DNA of 64,000 bases, from the NCBI GenBank assembly GCA_023213395.1, contig CM041465.1, forward strand, positions 220,169,741 through 220,233,740. The letters are read 5' to 3'. How positions within the stretch are numbered: position 1 is the stretch's first letter; each line of letters opens with the position of its first letter. Origin of the DNA: Cycas panzhihuaensis. Lineage: Eukaryota; Cycadophyta. Shown here in pieces: positions 1-13,049 of the stretch. A program made the position numbers and the translations under genes. The notes under the pieces were generated by a model. It made no database searches. It was not told the DNA's origin and saw nothing but the letters and a program-made list of their open reading frames with translations.

Positions 1-447
1 ATAATATACCTAACCACTCAAATAATATGAAAGATAAGGAATTTATAAAAGCTTTTTACTTTTCCTTGATCTAAGTTAACCACATATAAGTAATGATGAT
101 ATTACACCAATGTTAATAGTGAACCACTTATTGTTAATATGTAAATAATAGGAATTCAAGAGGATTTTTGTTTCTAACTATATAATAAAACCTTGTAATA
201 AATAGATCCATGGGAATACCTTAGAGAAACTCATATGGATAAAAGATATATTAATCAAGTGTGAACAATGGACAAAGTACATACTAAAATATGAACATAC
301 TAACACAAACACCATAGCTTGGCTACCTATACAAATTGTACTTTTAAGATTCATAACTTAACTATGTGTATTTTTAGGATATTATGTATATTACATTATA
401 GAATAACTATGGATAATAATGATCATTATAAAAGGTCATTCATCATT
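1..447. other. AT-rich left flank, no gene seen
   Basis: No coding region, RNA gene or element end is recognisable here. This is the sequence into which element A inserted. Its last five bases (443-447, tcatt) pair with tcatc after the far LTR at 61349-61353 as the target-site duplication of A. Confidence 0.6.
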
Positions 448-693
448 TGTTACAACCCTCCTTAAGAGCCAATTTATTAATTAATCATTAAGTTAAAGGG
501 TGCCTTTGAATGGTTGCAACTATTTATGAAAGGGTTGTATTATATACATATAAATAAGCTCTTAAATATAACATTCATCATTAATTATTTATCAATAAAC
601 GTATTTGGTCTTTTGATTATGAAACCCCTTAAAGCACTCATTTAATAATTAAGAATCAAGTGTCCTCTTAAGTTATGGAGAAGGTCTGTAATA
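448..693 (+). repeat. 5' LTR of element A, with PBS behind it
   Basis: Matches 61101-61348 along its length, for example in the stretches around 'ggtcttttgattatgaaaccc' and 'aaagcactca'. A TATA-rich stretch at about 540-565 could be the promoter. The PBS TGGTATCAAAGC lies two bases after the LTR, which fixes the orientation as plus. Confidence 0.82.
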
Positions 694-707
694 AATGGTA
701 TCAAAGC

Positions 708-1442
708 TTCTATCCTAGCCTTGACAATAGACTTAAACATTTGAAACCCTTGATGTTTAAAGACTAATAATATAAAATCCATTGCATTTGACATTTTTGA
801 CCTATATTATATGTTTGGGTGACCTATAATATATACTCTAATGCCTTATTAAGTAGATATATATAATAGTATTCATTGACTTTATATCAATAAAAACTTA
901 AGCCATTAGCTTCGCACTAATTATAAATTCACTCACTTGAATTACAATTAATATTGCCAAAGAAGTATTATCTCCTTGCATTTTTATCTTATTAGAACTA
1001 TTGTGTCATCTAAAACCCACATTCTATAAGCACCAATTATTGTTGTAAAGGATCTTTTATGTATCCCCATTACTTATAACATTCATTGTTAAAATATATA
1101 CCTCTACATATATATCTCCATCTTCCTTGTATTTATCTTCCATTTTGTGTTTATATCTATGCCTTCCCTATGTTCTTCTTCATCTTCCCTTTCATTCCAT
1201 CATCTTCCTTTTCCTATGTTTGTTTGGTTTTAACTATTTAATTCTATTCTTTCTCACTAATTTTTAGTTATTTATTTACCTTTCATCATCTATTTGCTTG
1301 CATTCACCTTTTGTCCTTTGTTGTTGTTCACCTTTCATCCATTAAAGTTTTGTCATATAGATTGTATCACATTAGTATTAAGTCATCCTACTTATTTATG
1401 TCATATCATATAGTCACAACATATAGTTAGTACATTATATCA
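708..1442 (+). other. Leader of element A, left part
   Basis: About 735 bp of AT-rich sequence between the PBS of A and the insertion point of E. No domain is seen in any frame. The leader continues after E at 8729. Confidence 0.55.
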
Positions 1443-1947
1443 TGTTAGAATAATATTATATTCTAATGTTACCTTTTATGTTACTTTATTAAATAATCTT
1501 ATTGTTATAAGGTTCATTGAAAAAAGCACAATTATATTTTCAATGAACCTGTCCTCCTATTTATCTCTTCCTAGATTCTAGGAAGTTAGTCCCACTACTC
1601 TTAATGGTTCAAATGTTGGTCTAAATGGTCTAGAGGTGGTCAGGATGGTCAAGAGGTCACGAGGCTAGTCAACTGATTTGTTGTTTATTTATTCATCATA
1701 AGCAAGAGAGGATGATATCCTCTTGAATACTATAATATGTATTTTACTTATTTATTAATATATATAACTATTTAGAGGTGGTTCTTCTATCCCCATTAGG
1801 GGTTTTTTCCACTTGTTTAATCTTTGTTTTAGTGTTTGTGGTTTATTTATGCATTATTAGATATTATACAAATTGTTATTTATTTATAATCATTTTCCTA
1901 TTAGTAATTAAAACACTGCAAATACAAAATAATCCCTCTCTCCATCA
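1443..1947 (+). repeat. 5' LTR of element E
   Basis: Begins TGTTAGAATAATATTATATT and ends ...CCATCA directly before the PBS TGGTATTAGAG. Aligns over its length with 8227-8723. Confidence 0.9.
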
Positions 1948-1958
1948 TGGTATTAGAG

Positions 1959-3860
1959 TAGGGTTTTGTAGTAAATTTTAAATCAAATATACACAATAAT
2001 AAATATGCAAAAAAAAAATTTAACAAGAACAAAAGTTTATATTAAACAAATGTTTTTTTACAAAATTACACCACTAGGTGTTTTCATCAGTAACTAACAT
2101 TGCTATATACAAAACTATGATTTTTCTAACTGCAAACCGATGCAAAACTTGATAAAGTTAGCCTGATGCCACAAGAGCATGAAAACCCTCATGCAGATAA
2201 AATTAGAGAAAACTAAAAGACAAGAAATCCTTAAAAAGGGCACCATTATCATTATAAATAAATAAAAGAAATTTTCTATAGAAGCAGCCATCGTGTACTC
2301 GCAATTAAAGTTTGGAAGAAAGAGATCATTATTTGACAAGTTTTGCACACCCACCATCATGTAGAAATCATGATAATAAACTAGAGAAATGTCTAAGATG
2401 CAAGTTTGAGCCACAAATTTGTAAAAGTGAGTCAAGGGTTTGGAAACCAAGTTGGTACATAGAACAAAGACAAGGCCATCACCGAAGAAATGAAGAAGGT
2501 CATCACATAGCTAAAGTCCAGGCATTAAAACCATATTTGAGACCATCTACATGTATAATTACAAGTTCAAACCACAAACATGAAGGAGATGAAGACCAGA
2601 CATTAAACTGATATAGAGGAAAGCATTTCTTCTTCGTCCCATGATATGTGGAGAAGCTTAAAGTAGTTATAAATATGGAGGAGCTAAGGACTAGTAATTA
2701 GCCAACAAATTCCTAGAGAAATGGTGTAGAGGAGTTGGTACTGATGCCCCAAAAATCATCAACAGAGCTGACATGCAACCTATAAAGGAAAATCAACTGT
2801 GACCTTCCATTGAATGGAGTTGCCAACCACCCAACCTGCAAATATGATCAAAGAAATGATGTAAAGAATCCTAACCACAACTTTTTATTAAATGGATTTA
2901 AAAATATATTCCATTATCAAATAAATTTTTTTCATTTGTAAAAAGTTTTAAATTCCATTAACCCTTTTTTCAGGTCTATGCCTCTCCCATTACTTTTAAT
3001 TTATTCTTCTTTTTATTATATAAATTTCAATTAATTTAAACTAAATTGAACTTACTTTTCAAGTCTGCCTTAGCCCCTCCTCCTCCAACCCCTAACCATA
3101 TAAGCCTCCTAAGTGACCTCAATCCAACTTTTGAAAAGCAACTTATCCTCTTATTTAATTATTTTCATTTTTATTTTCCTTAAAGGGGGCACTTATGCTA
3201 TTTTTTTAATAACTTCACTATACAAAGTCCAAATTCAATTCTAAAAGAAGGGTTAGATTTGTATTTTAGATATGGACATGTTGACTAGTTACTTAAGCCA
3301 TTTGGATGCCATTTTAACCTACAGAAACTCACCTGAAGATACACCATCATTCATGCCCAGGTAAACTAAGGTATGTAACACTTTCAAGAAAATTTTCATA
3401 TGATTTATTAAATTTAGTATCTTAATCTAGCAAACACTCATTATTTGATTTTAATTTAATAAAATTCATTAATTTTTACATGATTTTAATCATATTATGT
3501 AATTAATTAAAGATTAAAATGAAATAACTTTGTGTCCACTATATGTTTTAATTTAAACTATAATACATGCAATGATGACATGATTACCTAAAATTCATAA
3601 AAAATTTAATATTTTTTTATTATTAACTATAAATATTAATGTTAATAAGCCTATTTTACTCTATTTTCTGATCAATGTTAAACACAAAGTATTTAATGAG
3701 TTATATTTACCTTTTTAATGGCGAACTAATGTGTTAAAGGTGATTTTTTTTTAATGACCAAGTGGTAATGTTAATTGCATTTTAATGTGGATTTATGTTA
3801 AGTGGCAATGTTGACAAATTTATTTTAGTAATACATCTACTTTTCTAAATGCACTTTCGT
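1959..3860. other. Unexplained leader of element E
   Basis: About 1.9 kb between PBS and the first gag-like sequence. Short open frames exist on both strands (111 codons at 2115-2450 minus, 99 codons at 2312-2611 plus) but neither resembles gag nor anything I recognise. No LTR pair or terminal inverted repeat could be found inside it. It may be a further old insertion or a captured fragment. Confidence 0.4.
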
Positions 3861-4129
3861 TTGCAAAAATAAAATTAACTTTATTCAAAAGTCTTCCATA
3901 TTTCACCTCCTAAAAGAGGTTCTCTTCATTGGTCTATCCTAAAAATGGTAATCATGCTAAGGACTACCTCCTATATGCCAACTCTAGTATTAACCAGCTC
4001 AAATTATGCCAACTAGAAAACATGCATATCTCACCATCTAAAGTAGCAAAAGTTGTGGTGATATGTAATAAGAGAATTTGTTAAACTAAGAAATGAAATA
4101 TTAGATGCCTATATGGTATATCTAATTAA

Positions 4130-4530
4130 TTGTGATGGAGCCTTAGGCACCATCCTAACCTCTCTCTCCCTAGACATTAGTTAGTACTTCTCTAACACAG
4201 ATGATTTAGCCATAGTTTGGAACTCACTCAAGGAGAAGTATGATAAGGTTATCAATCAGAAGTTAGTCATTTTAGAAGAACAAATGTATGATTTAAATTA
4301 TGAACACTTCTCTAAAGTTGAAGACTTCCTATCGAAACTTTAACTTATCAACAAAGATTTAGGCAATTGCATAAAGTCTTCTATAAAAATAGATGATAAA
4401 ATTGTCACTGTAATACACATAAAAGACAACAATACACTCGTCTATCTTGTAATTAACAAACTTCCAAAACATTTCAACCTTTTCAAAACTACTAGGCAAC
4501 AAGCAAGACATCCACCAACTACCTTCAATT
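4130..4530 (+). pseudogene. Copia gag remnant of element E
   Basis: The frame around 4140-4500 reads like the Copia capsid region: a short hydrophobic start, then WNSLKEKYDK (the usual 'W..L...Y' block), then LEEQMYDLNY, SKVEDFLSKL and LPKHFNLF. The protein would package the element RNA into particles. In-frame stops interrupt it, and no intact zinc knuckle is seen downstream. Identification rests on pattern and on position upstream of the protease. Confidence 0.65.
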
Positions 4531-4975
4531 AATTAATAAATCATCTAGTTAAATATCAAACAATGTTGATTTAGACTAAAATTCTAAGATCCTTTACAGG
4601 CTCTTTCTTCCAAGTCAAAACTAATCAATAAACATAAATATCAAAATAATTATCATAATCATCCTAAATCGCAAAAATCTCATAGAGGTTCATTTACTCT
4701 AAATAATCCTCATCATAACACTAAGTATTCTAGATCACCTAAATCTCAGAATACCTTTAAACAACCATTTCCAAAATAGAATACTACCAATTATAATCCT
4801 AATCAAAATATCAACTGTGCTTACTATGATAAAAGGGGCATACCATTGATGTCTATAAGAATAGAATTACTTTTGAAGCTTGGAAATCTTCTAAAGGGAT
4901 CCAATTACAATCCCATAACCCTAATCATTCCCTAACTAATTTAACATCAGTTTTTTATGGTTTAACTTCTCAACC

Positions 4976-7900
4976 ACCCTTATGGATTCTTGATTCTGGT
5001 GCATCCCATCATATGATAGGACACTAAGAATACTTATAATCTTATCATTCTAACCTTAATTTTGAAGAGGAAATATCATTCAGAAGTGGCTCACAACTGA
5101 AAGTCAAAGGAATAAGAGATGTTTCTTTAAAAGATAGTTCTATCAAGGATGTTTTCTTCATTCCTAGATTATTAGGAAATCTTCTTTCAGTTTATCAAAT
5201 CTACCAGAAAGACCTTGTTATCAAATCTAGAAAGATAGATTTATTATTAAATAACCTTTAAATATGTTCAAGATAATCACTTTAGGACTTATAGATCATA
5301 AAACAGATCTCTATAACTTAACAAGCTTTCAACACTCTAAAGCAAAAGCTTTCAATGCCTTCATAACTAAATTTGATCCTTAAGAAGCTATGGCATGATC
5401 AGTTTGGCCATACAAGTTATGGAAAACTTTAGTACTTAAGCAAATATGATATGGTTTATGGATTGCCCACCCTAAGTATAGTCTATGGCGTTTGTGAGGC
5501 CTACGTAATGGGCAAGCAACACATAGATCCTTTTTCACATCAGACTACATTCAGAGTAAAAGTTCCACTTAAACTTAAACACTCTAACATTTGTGGTCCT
5601 TTTCAAATACCATCGTACTCTAAAAGTAAATATTTTATCACTTTTATCGATGCTTTTTTTAGAAAATATTGGGTTTATATACTTACATCAAGAAGTCAGG
5701 TCTTTAACATCTTTGTTAAATTCAAAACTTTAGTAGAAAATCAAATCAATTCCAAAATAAAAATCTTTAAATCTAGTAACACTAAAGAATGCTTAAGTGA
5801 TAAGTTTACCTCATAATGTAAAAGGCACGGAATATGATTCCAATATTCTATCACCTATACCCCTCAATAAAATGGTGTTAAATGTAACAACTATACTCTT
5901 ATCAAAATGACATGATGTATAATACATGTAAAAGGACTAGATCTAAAGTTGTGGGCTGAAGTGATACCTTACTCCAATTATCTTCTAAATTGATTACTAA
6001 GTAAATCATTATAGAATGTTACCCTAGAACATAAATGGTCTGGTCAAAAACCTTTTGTCAAACATCTTATAATCTTTGGAAGCATTGAGTGGGGGCATGT
6101 TCCCAAAGAAAAATGTAAGAAATTCAACCCTAAAAGTTTTAAATACATCTTCATTAGATATAGTGAAGAAAGTAAAGCCTATAAGCTTCTTGATCCAATC
6201 ACGCACAAGATTTTGATTTTGTATGATGTTGTATTTGATGAAAAGGGATCTTTATAGAAAAACACTTATATAGAATTTTCTATCGAGAATCTATTAACTA
6301 ACACTTATTTATCAGATCCCTTAGACAAATAAGCTAATCCTGAATTGATCGAATCTATATCTAATCAAATTTAGAATTAGACATTAACCAAACATTCTAC
6401 ATCAGATCCAGTTGATTAGTTAAATTTGTCTAATCAACCATCTACTTCTACTTCTATAAAGAATAAACAATTTGTATAGGCATAGAAGTCTCTTTTTTAT
6501 GCTAGTTTTGATGCTAAAAATCCATTAGATACTTGGAAAACTTAGTCTCAAAAGCTTTAATAAAACTTTGTAATAATGGCCAAAGTTATGGCCATTAATG
6601 ATCTAAAAACCTTTAAGGAAGTAAACAATAATCCTATATGGTAACAATCCATGCAAGTTAAAATTGATACACTTAAAAAGAATTTAACTTAGGACTTAGT
6701 TACCCTTTTCCTCCAACAAAAATCTAGTAGACTATAAATAGGTTTAACGAATAAAATATAACTCTAAAGGAGTTATTGAAGAACATAAGGCTTGTCTAGT
6801 AGCCAAAGGTTTTTCTCAAATTGATGGTGTTGATTATACTAAAACCTTACTCATGTAGCTAAAATAAATACTATCAAAACCATCCTAACTTTAGCAACTA
6901 AATTGGGCTGGCAAATCCATCAAATGGACGTTAAAAGTGCCTTTGTGAATGAAGATCTCAAAGAAGAAATCTATATAAAACAACCCCCTAGTTTCATTTG
7001 TGATTCTAATCTTATGTGTAAGTTAAAAAAATCTTTATATGGTTTAAAATAAGCTCATCGAGCTAGGTATATAAAGATAGACAATTGCCTTACACAAAAT
7101 AGATATACTAAGTGCATTAGTGATCCTAATCTCTACTTCAAATGTGAAAATGAAAATATTACTATCTTAATTCTTTATGTAAATAGTATAATTATAATTA
7201 GATCTTCAATTTCTAATATTCATCAATTAAAAACTATCTTAATGGATAAATTTAAAATGACTGACTTAGGTCTTTTACATTATTTCTTAGGTTCACAAAT
7301 TTATCAAACTAATTCAAAGATAACTATTTCACAACCCAAGTACACACTTGATTTGATTAAAAGATTTAATATGGAAAATGCCAAACTAGCCCCTAATCCT
7401 CTATAATCAAGTGTTAAGTTATCAGCTAACTGTCCTACACCTCTATTTGACCCTGTTACTTATTTCTAACTTATAGGCAGTTTAATCTATCTAATACACA
7501 CCCACCTAGACATCTCATATGTTGTAGCTCTTTACTCTAGATACATGCAGAAACCTCATGAGTCTCACTAGAAAGTTGTAAAATGAATTCTGAGATACCT
7601 ATAAGGTATAATATTCTATGGCCTAACCTATCACTCATGTAGTACCAACGTAAAATTAAAAGGCTATATAGACTCAAATTGGGTAGGAGACTCAGATGAT
7701 CGCAAGTCGATAGTAGGTTATATTTTCTTTTTAGACTCTTCACCAATTACCTAGTCTAGCAAGAAAATGAAAGCTTTAGCTCTATCCACAACCAAAGCTG
7801 AATATCATGTACTTATTGGAGTCAATAAAGAATCACTATGGCTTAAATCCCTATTAAGTAAACTTGAATTATTTTCTAACTCTTCAATTAAAATTAAAGT

Positions 7901-8130
7901 TGATAATCAAGGTGTGATTTCTATTATTGTTAACATTGTTGCTCACTCTAGAATAAAACACATAGAATTACATCAATATTTTATATAAAATCTTATAAAT
8001 AATGAAATTATTCATCTGTCTTATTGTCCTATAGACTTGTAGATTGTAAACATTCTTACAAATCTATTGACCAAAGTAAAGTTCTTAAAGCTTAGAGAAT
8101 TATTGAAGATTATAGAAGTTCTTATTAAGG
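4976..8130 (+). pseudogene. Copia pol remnant of element E (protease, integrase, RT, RNase H)
   Basis: Domains are in Copia order. The protease has WILDSGASHHM near 4983. The integrase zinc region has LWHDQFGHTSYGKL near 5385, and its core includes ICGPFQIPSYSK near 5600. In that core the first Asp reads Asn (HSNICGP), the second reads Asn (SSNTKE), and the Glu motif after TPQ*NGV is lost. The RT has LVAKGFSQIDGVDYTK near 6800, and its YVDD box reads YVNS near 7183. The RNase H has YIDSNWVGDSDDRKS near 7665, ALSTTKAEY near 7780 and SRIKHIELH near 7950. Many frameshifts and stops are present, so no function remains. Confidence 0.88.
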
Positions 8131-8226
8131 GGGTATTAACATGCTGAAGTCTTTTTCATCTTCATCTTCTCTTCTTTCTTCTTCTTATATATTATCTATT
8201 ATATAAAAGATAATATTAAAGGGGAA

Positions 8227-8723
8227 TGTTAAAATAATATTATGTTCTAATATTACCTTTTATATTACTTTATTAAATAATCTTATTGTTATAAGATTCG
8301 TTGAAAAAAGGGCAGTTATCTTTTCAATGAACCTCTCCTCCTATTTATTTTTTCCTAGATTCTAAGAAGTTGGTCCTAATTATCTTAATGGTTCAAATTC
8401 TGGTCTGAATGGTCTAGAGCTCATCAAGATGGTTAGGAGGTCATGAGGCTAGTTAACTAGTCTATTGTTCATCATAAGTGAGAGAGGATGAGATCCTCTT
8501 GAATACTATAATATATATTTTACTTATTCATTAATATATATAACTATTTAGAGGTAGTTTTTTTATACCCATTAGGGGTTTTTTCCACCTATCCAATCTT
8601 TGTTTCAGTGTGTGTGGTTTATTTGTAAATTATTATATATTATATAAACTGTTATTTATTTATAATCATTTTCTTAATATTAATTAAAACATTGTAAATA
8701 CAAAATAATCCCTCTCTCCATCA
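8227..8723 (+). repeat. 3' LTR of element E
   Basis: Begins TGTTAAAATAATATTATGTT after a PPT and ends CCATCA. Differences from the 5' copy are scattered substitutions, consistent with an old insertion. Confidence 0.9.
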
Positions 8724-8728
8724 TGTCA

Positions 8729-9085
8729 TATTATATATACTATTATACTATATTACATTACATCAAAGATATGATATAAATAATATTATATATACTTAAT
8801 ATACCACATTATATTAGGATTATAATATCTATCTATCTATTTATACACACACACATAAAATATTTTGTTAAAATTATATTATATAATAAAATACATTATA
8901 TTAAGATTTATTTTTTTAAGCCATCAATCAATGTCAAAGATTTTAGCCTTTCCACAACCCATCAACTATTACTAGGCATCTCTTGATTCAATTAGCAGTT
9001 AATCATTTTCTATAGCCAAGTTAACATGATAGACAATTGGTAGAATCATACTTATACCATTATAAGGGTAATGAACACTAAAGAA
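8729..9085 (+). other. Leader of element A, right part, with short simple repeats
   Basis: Continues the A leader after E. It holds a degenerate tatc run (about 8831-8845) followed by an acac run (about 8846-8856). No coding potential is seen before the gag start region at about 9086. Confidence 0.5.
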
Positions 9086-9990
9086 ATGGCTGACAATTCA
9101 ATTCAAAAAGATATAGTTGCACCTATTATCTAAGCAACACATGAAGCAATTCAAACTTTGAATGCTTTATTAAACTATATATTACATAAAATCTAAGACA
9201 AATTAATAATTATGGAAGTAGACTAGAAAGAAGATATAATGGTTCCTGATTTAGAAGATGAGGGAATTAATCATAATTCATATGCTAGAACTTGATCCAT
9301 AAAGAATAATTCTGGCCTTCAAACAACTCAAGTTAATCTTAACAATGAATCTATTAGGAAATATCTTAATAACTACCAAAATCTAACTCCTTAAGAACAA
9401 AAAGTTATGGGATTTCAAGTATATTTTAACTATATACAAACCATACAATTACAGAAAAATAAAAAACTAGAGAAAATTGTGATACAATACTTTCATATTC
9501 AATAGAATATATACAAACTAAGAGTATGGATTTAACAAATAAAAAATTATTTTCGTATGATTGAAATTAAACCAACTAAACAAGTTACTTTAGTAACCCT
9601 ACACATGGATGAGATAGCATGCAAATGGTGGCAATGTCTAGAATAGACTATATATTTGGAACTAATTGCTAACATGAAAGGAATTTATCCACTTCTTCAT
9701 TGAAATATTTGAAACTATAACCAATTATGATTACTATTATGAATTACAAAAGTTTAAATAAATTAAAATTATACAAGAATACAACACAACATTTATTAAG
9801 TTGATTAATATATTGGAAGACATTCTGAATAATAGACTCATTCAATTATACATTAATGGACTGATAATAGAGATCTAAGCTAATGTTAAGGTTTAAGAAC
9901 TAAAATATATTAATAAGGCAACATAATTAGCTAGAATACATGAAGATAAGCTTAATACATTATATAAAATAAATATAAATCCTTATATTC
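9086..9990 (+). pseudogene. Gypsy gag remnant of element A
   Basis: An ATG at 9086 or 9071 opens a frame broken by stops. The conserved capsid block (Retrotrans_gag type) lies at about 9522-9660: VWI*QIKNYFRMIEIKP, then VTLVTLHMDEIACKWWQ. This matches the family pattern 'W...I..YF......A...L.G.A..WW'. The gag of G has the same block (NWVLQIENYFKVYNS; LNGRALRWYYWW), so A and G belong to related lineages. No zinc knuckle can be read. Stops fall at a Gln position of the block and elsewhere. Confidence 0.8.
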
Positions 9991-10319
9991 CTCCACTTGT
10001 TTGACCTAATCAATTGCTAAATGCTCAAAATAAACCACTATCAATCAATTTGAATTGACTTGTCAAATAAATCATTCAAAAGATAAGAACAAAATATTTA
10101 AGGAAAAAAGACATATTCTTTAGATCCAAAGAGAAGCGAGATCCTTGGCATAGAAGTAAAAGGAACTGGTTATATACAATTAGATTACTACTTGACAATA
10201 ATATTGATGAATAAGAATAAGAACAAGGTTTATAAGATAACTAAGGAGATTGTCATAACTATGAACATTATGAAAGTTACTACAATCTCAAGGTTGATAA
10301 TCCAAAAATATCATTCTCA

Positions 10320-10550
10320 TCTATAAGCAGTTTCACTCAATCAAATATATTAAAACTACAAGGATCTATAAAAAATCAAGCTATTACAATCTTGGTAGAT
10401 AAATGTGGCACTCATAATTTTATTAATAGGGATTGTGCTCAATAATTAAGATTATTTCCATTAAGGACTCCTCATTTCTAAGTAAGTGCTAGAGGAAGAT
10501 AAGTAATATCAAGCCAAGGCATGGTGAAAAACCTTAATCTCACAATAATT
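10320..10550 (+). pseudogene. N-terminal half of element A retropepsin
   Basis: Encodes the aspartic-protease half with the active site. It reads ITILVDKCGTHNFINRDCAQ near 10384-10440, where the family has LVDSGSTHNFI. The Asp is kept, but the next residues read Lys-Cys-Gly-Thr rather than Ser-Gly-Ser/Ala-Thr. The frame continues to VKNLNLTI and stops exactly where the LTR of B begins. The missing half lies 50 kb away at 60623. Retropepsin would mature the Gag polyprotein. Confidence 0.8.
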
Positions 10551-12892
10551 ATTTCACCAAAACTTAGCCTCTTACTTGTCTTTATAATTTTTGATCTAGC
10601 TTTTATATGGTTTCATGGAAAAATAAATGATGGACTTGGTTTCATGATGAGTTAGACCATGTTTTGATGAATTAATATATCGTTTTTTACTTTATGATGC
10701 ATGATGAATAGTGATCTGATGTGTATTTCACTATTACCTGTCAATGACTGATACTATGGCATCAAAATGTTTCTTTCATAATTAATTTAATCTAATGTTT
10801 TCTTTAGAACTTATTATTTTTATCTTTTATTTTTTATTTCACCCAATTTTTATCATTTTTAATCATTTTGGGCTTACACTCCTTATTATCATCTTATTTT
10901 AGGCTTCTCTACTCATTTATAAAGTCATTTATACTTCAATTTATACTTTAAAATTAATTTTTGATATTTTTATAAGTTAAATTTTATTTTCCCATTTATC
11001 ACATTTTTGATATTTCTAAAAATGTGACTAGTCACATTTTTAGAGTAAAGTCACATTTTTGTAGGTCTAAAAATGCAATTGATTGTATTTTTTACTATCA
11101 TGTATGTAAAACTTAGCCAACACACTAGATTTTTATATGTTACCACCAAGATTTGATGGAATCTTATCCTTTCGATACCTAAGAATAATAAGTAGGATTT
11201 TGTGATTCATTATTATGAGTTACAGTATGAACTATTGAAGTTTTATGTGGATTTTTAGTGATTTTTGGAGATTTTTTTAGGACTACTATTGTTATAACTT
11301 CTAGATTAATTTTGAAGATGCTTATGGGTGAAATTGAGAGAGAAATTTAATGTTATGACTTGTTGCTTCATTGACGCTTGAATATTAATGGTTTGATCTT
11401 TAACTTTTATGATTTTTCTTAAAGTTTTTAGCTTTAAATGTCTTCTAAATGGGTAAGGTTCTTCATATATAGTTTTTGTTTTGTTTTGTTTTTTTTTTTC
11501 TTTTAAGGTTATCTTTTACTCAAAACTTGTTTTTTCTTTTGGTTGATTATTGTGGTAATTTTATATATGTTTTTGGCTTGAAATACTTACTAAAAGGTCA
11601 ACCCTTTGTGGGGTTCACAAGGGATAGACTAAGGTGGGGCATGGTCATCTCTCCACCATTCATATAGCTACCCCTTCCTATTCTTGCATAGTAGTCTATA
11701 TTTCAAGAAGTTTACCATCTCATTTGGTTTTGTTTGGTTGTGGTTTAGCCCTTCTTATTTGTTGTTTCTCTCCCTTTACTTATTTTAAAGGAAAGTATTG
11801 GGAAAGATTAATCAAGTGAAAGAAAAGCAACCATTATGAGACAGATTTATGCAATAGGAAAGAAGTCTTAATTCTATAGTTTTTATTGTTTATTTGATTT
11901 TACTCTTAAGATTGCTTTCTTGTAAAGGAAATTTTAAAGTATTGAATAGTAATACATGCTTTCTTTTTTAGATTGTTAAAGATTTAAGGATCCTTTTAGA
12001 GTCTTTCTTACTTCAATTAAGATAAAATCTTTAAAGCTGTGTAGCTAGTATCTTGTATAAGGACTGTTATTAAGTTTTGTTATTTGCATACAACTTTAAA
12101 AGGTCTGAAAAGTCATTTTAAATAGTAGTAATATGTATTTAAAACCTCTCTTTTTTACTTCATAGAACATTCATTCAAAGAAGAGATTGCATGCATGGGA
12201 AGTAAAATATTTTAAATAGCATTGTATGTTATCAAAATTCTTTGAAAGCTTATATAAAGTGATTGTATGGTGTATTGCATCTCTTGTTAGTGTGTGTTAT
12301 TTCTTTTATGGTGAAGTGTACACATTACATTTAAAAGAGTAGTTTCAAATTTGTATTAGTATCCTTTATCTTTAAAGCAAAAAAGAAATTGCATGCATCT
12401 AGCTCTAGTTTTTCCTTACTTGTTGGTTAAAGGTAGAATAGGCCTTTTAGTTTTATAGATTGCCTTAGTTTATTTTGTTTCATTTTGTTAAACACAAGAA
12501 TAATAATAAAAAAAAAAAAAAAAAAAAAAAAAAAACTTCCATTTTCTTAACCCTCTCCCTTACCTAAGTAAAACTTGAAAAGTTGAAAAGATCAAAGGAT
12601 AGAAGTCCATAGGAAGGGTATTGAAAATATTATTAGAGTAGTTTTAAATCTAGAACTCCTTCACCTAATTGTATAGGTTAGTAGATCTACTACCCCCTTA
12701 CATCCAAGCCTTCCATCATATTCTTCATCCATATCTTATTTGATGATATAACTAGGTGAAGACTTCTTAGGAGTTTGGCAAAGTTTGTTACTTAGGTCTT
12801 CTTAAACCTTATATTCCCTAGTTCTAATTGATACAAAGGAAATACTGCATTGATTGAGAGATATCTAGTTTAGGTCCACCTGAGATGATACC
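10551..12892 (+). repeat. 5' LTR of element B (about 2.34 kb)
   Basis: Aligns with three pieces of the 3' LTR: 22173-23105, 32947-34427 and 60600-60620. The right end is placed before the PBS-like sequence at 12899. The first base pair of the LTR has changed from TG to TA. Small open frames inside (11476-11667, 11634-11819) are chance. LTRs of this size are known from Tat/Ogre-type elements. Confidence 0.82.
12508..12535 (+). repeat. Poly(A) tract of 28 bases in the B 5' LTR
   Basis: A run of A following taataat. The 3' LTR has a mixed, interrupted A-rich stretch at the matching place (about 34045-34081), so the tract expanded or eroded after insertion. Confidence 0.8.
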
Positions 12893-12898
12893 ATCTTT

Positions 12899-12919
12899 CT
12901 TGCAACCATACTAGGGAAC
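12899..12919 (+). other. Primer-binding site of element B
   Basis: cttgcaaccatactagggaa matches the stronger copy in F (cttgcgaccatactggggac, 40617-40636) at the same place after the LTR. It resembles the tRNA-Arg-type PBS I know from some Tat/Ogre elements. The tRNA was not checked. Confidence 0.6.
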
Positions 12920-13049
12920 TACTGTTTATTTTCTTTTAAAGAAATGGAAACTGCAACACCTACTCATAAGGGCTCTTTGAGACTCTAAGGTCTTTTGTCG
13001 AATTCTCAAGTCCACCCTTCACATTTTAGTTAAGAAGTCTCATCATCCT

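Larger units (their letters stand above)
1443..8723 (+). mobile_element. Element E: decayed Ty1/Copia retrotransposon
   Basis: Has 505- and 497-bp LTRs, a PBS (TGGTATTAGAG, 1948-1958), and gag, protease, integrase, reverse transcriptase and RNase H remnants in Copia order. A PPT (about 8216-8226, ending aaaggggaa) precedes the 3' LTR. The TSDs are tatca (1438-1442) and tgtca (8724-8728), one mismatch. It sits in the leader of A. All frames are broken and several catalytic residues are lost, so it is dead. At 7.3 kb it is longer than most Copia elements because of about 1.9 kb of unexplained leader. Confidence 0.9.

Noticed and set aside
448-693. Considered as a solo LTR unrelated to 61101-61348
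   Set aside because: A PBS follows it, gag and half a protease follow, and the other half of the protease and a PPT precede the far copy.
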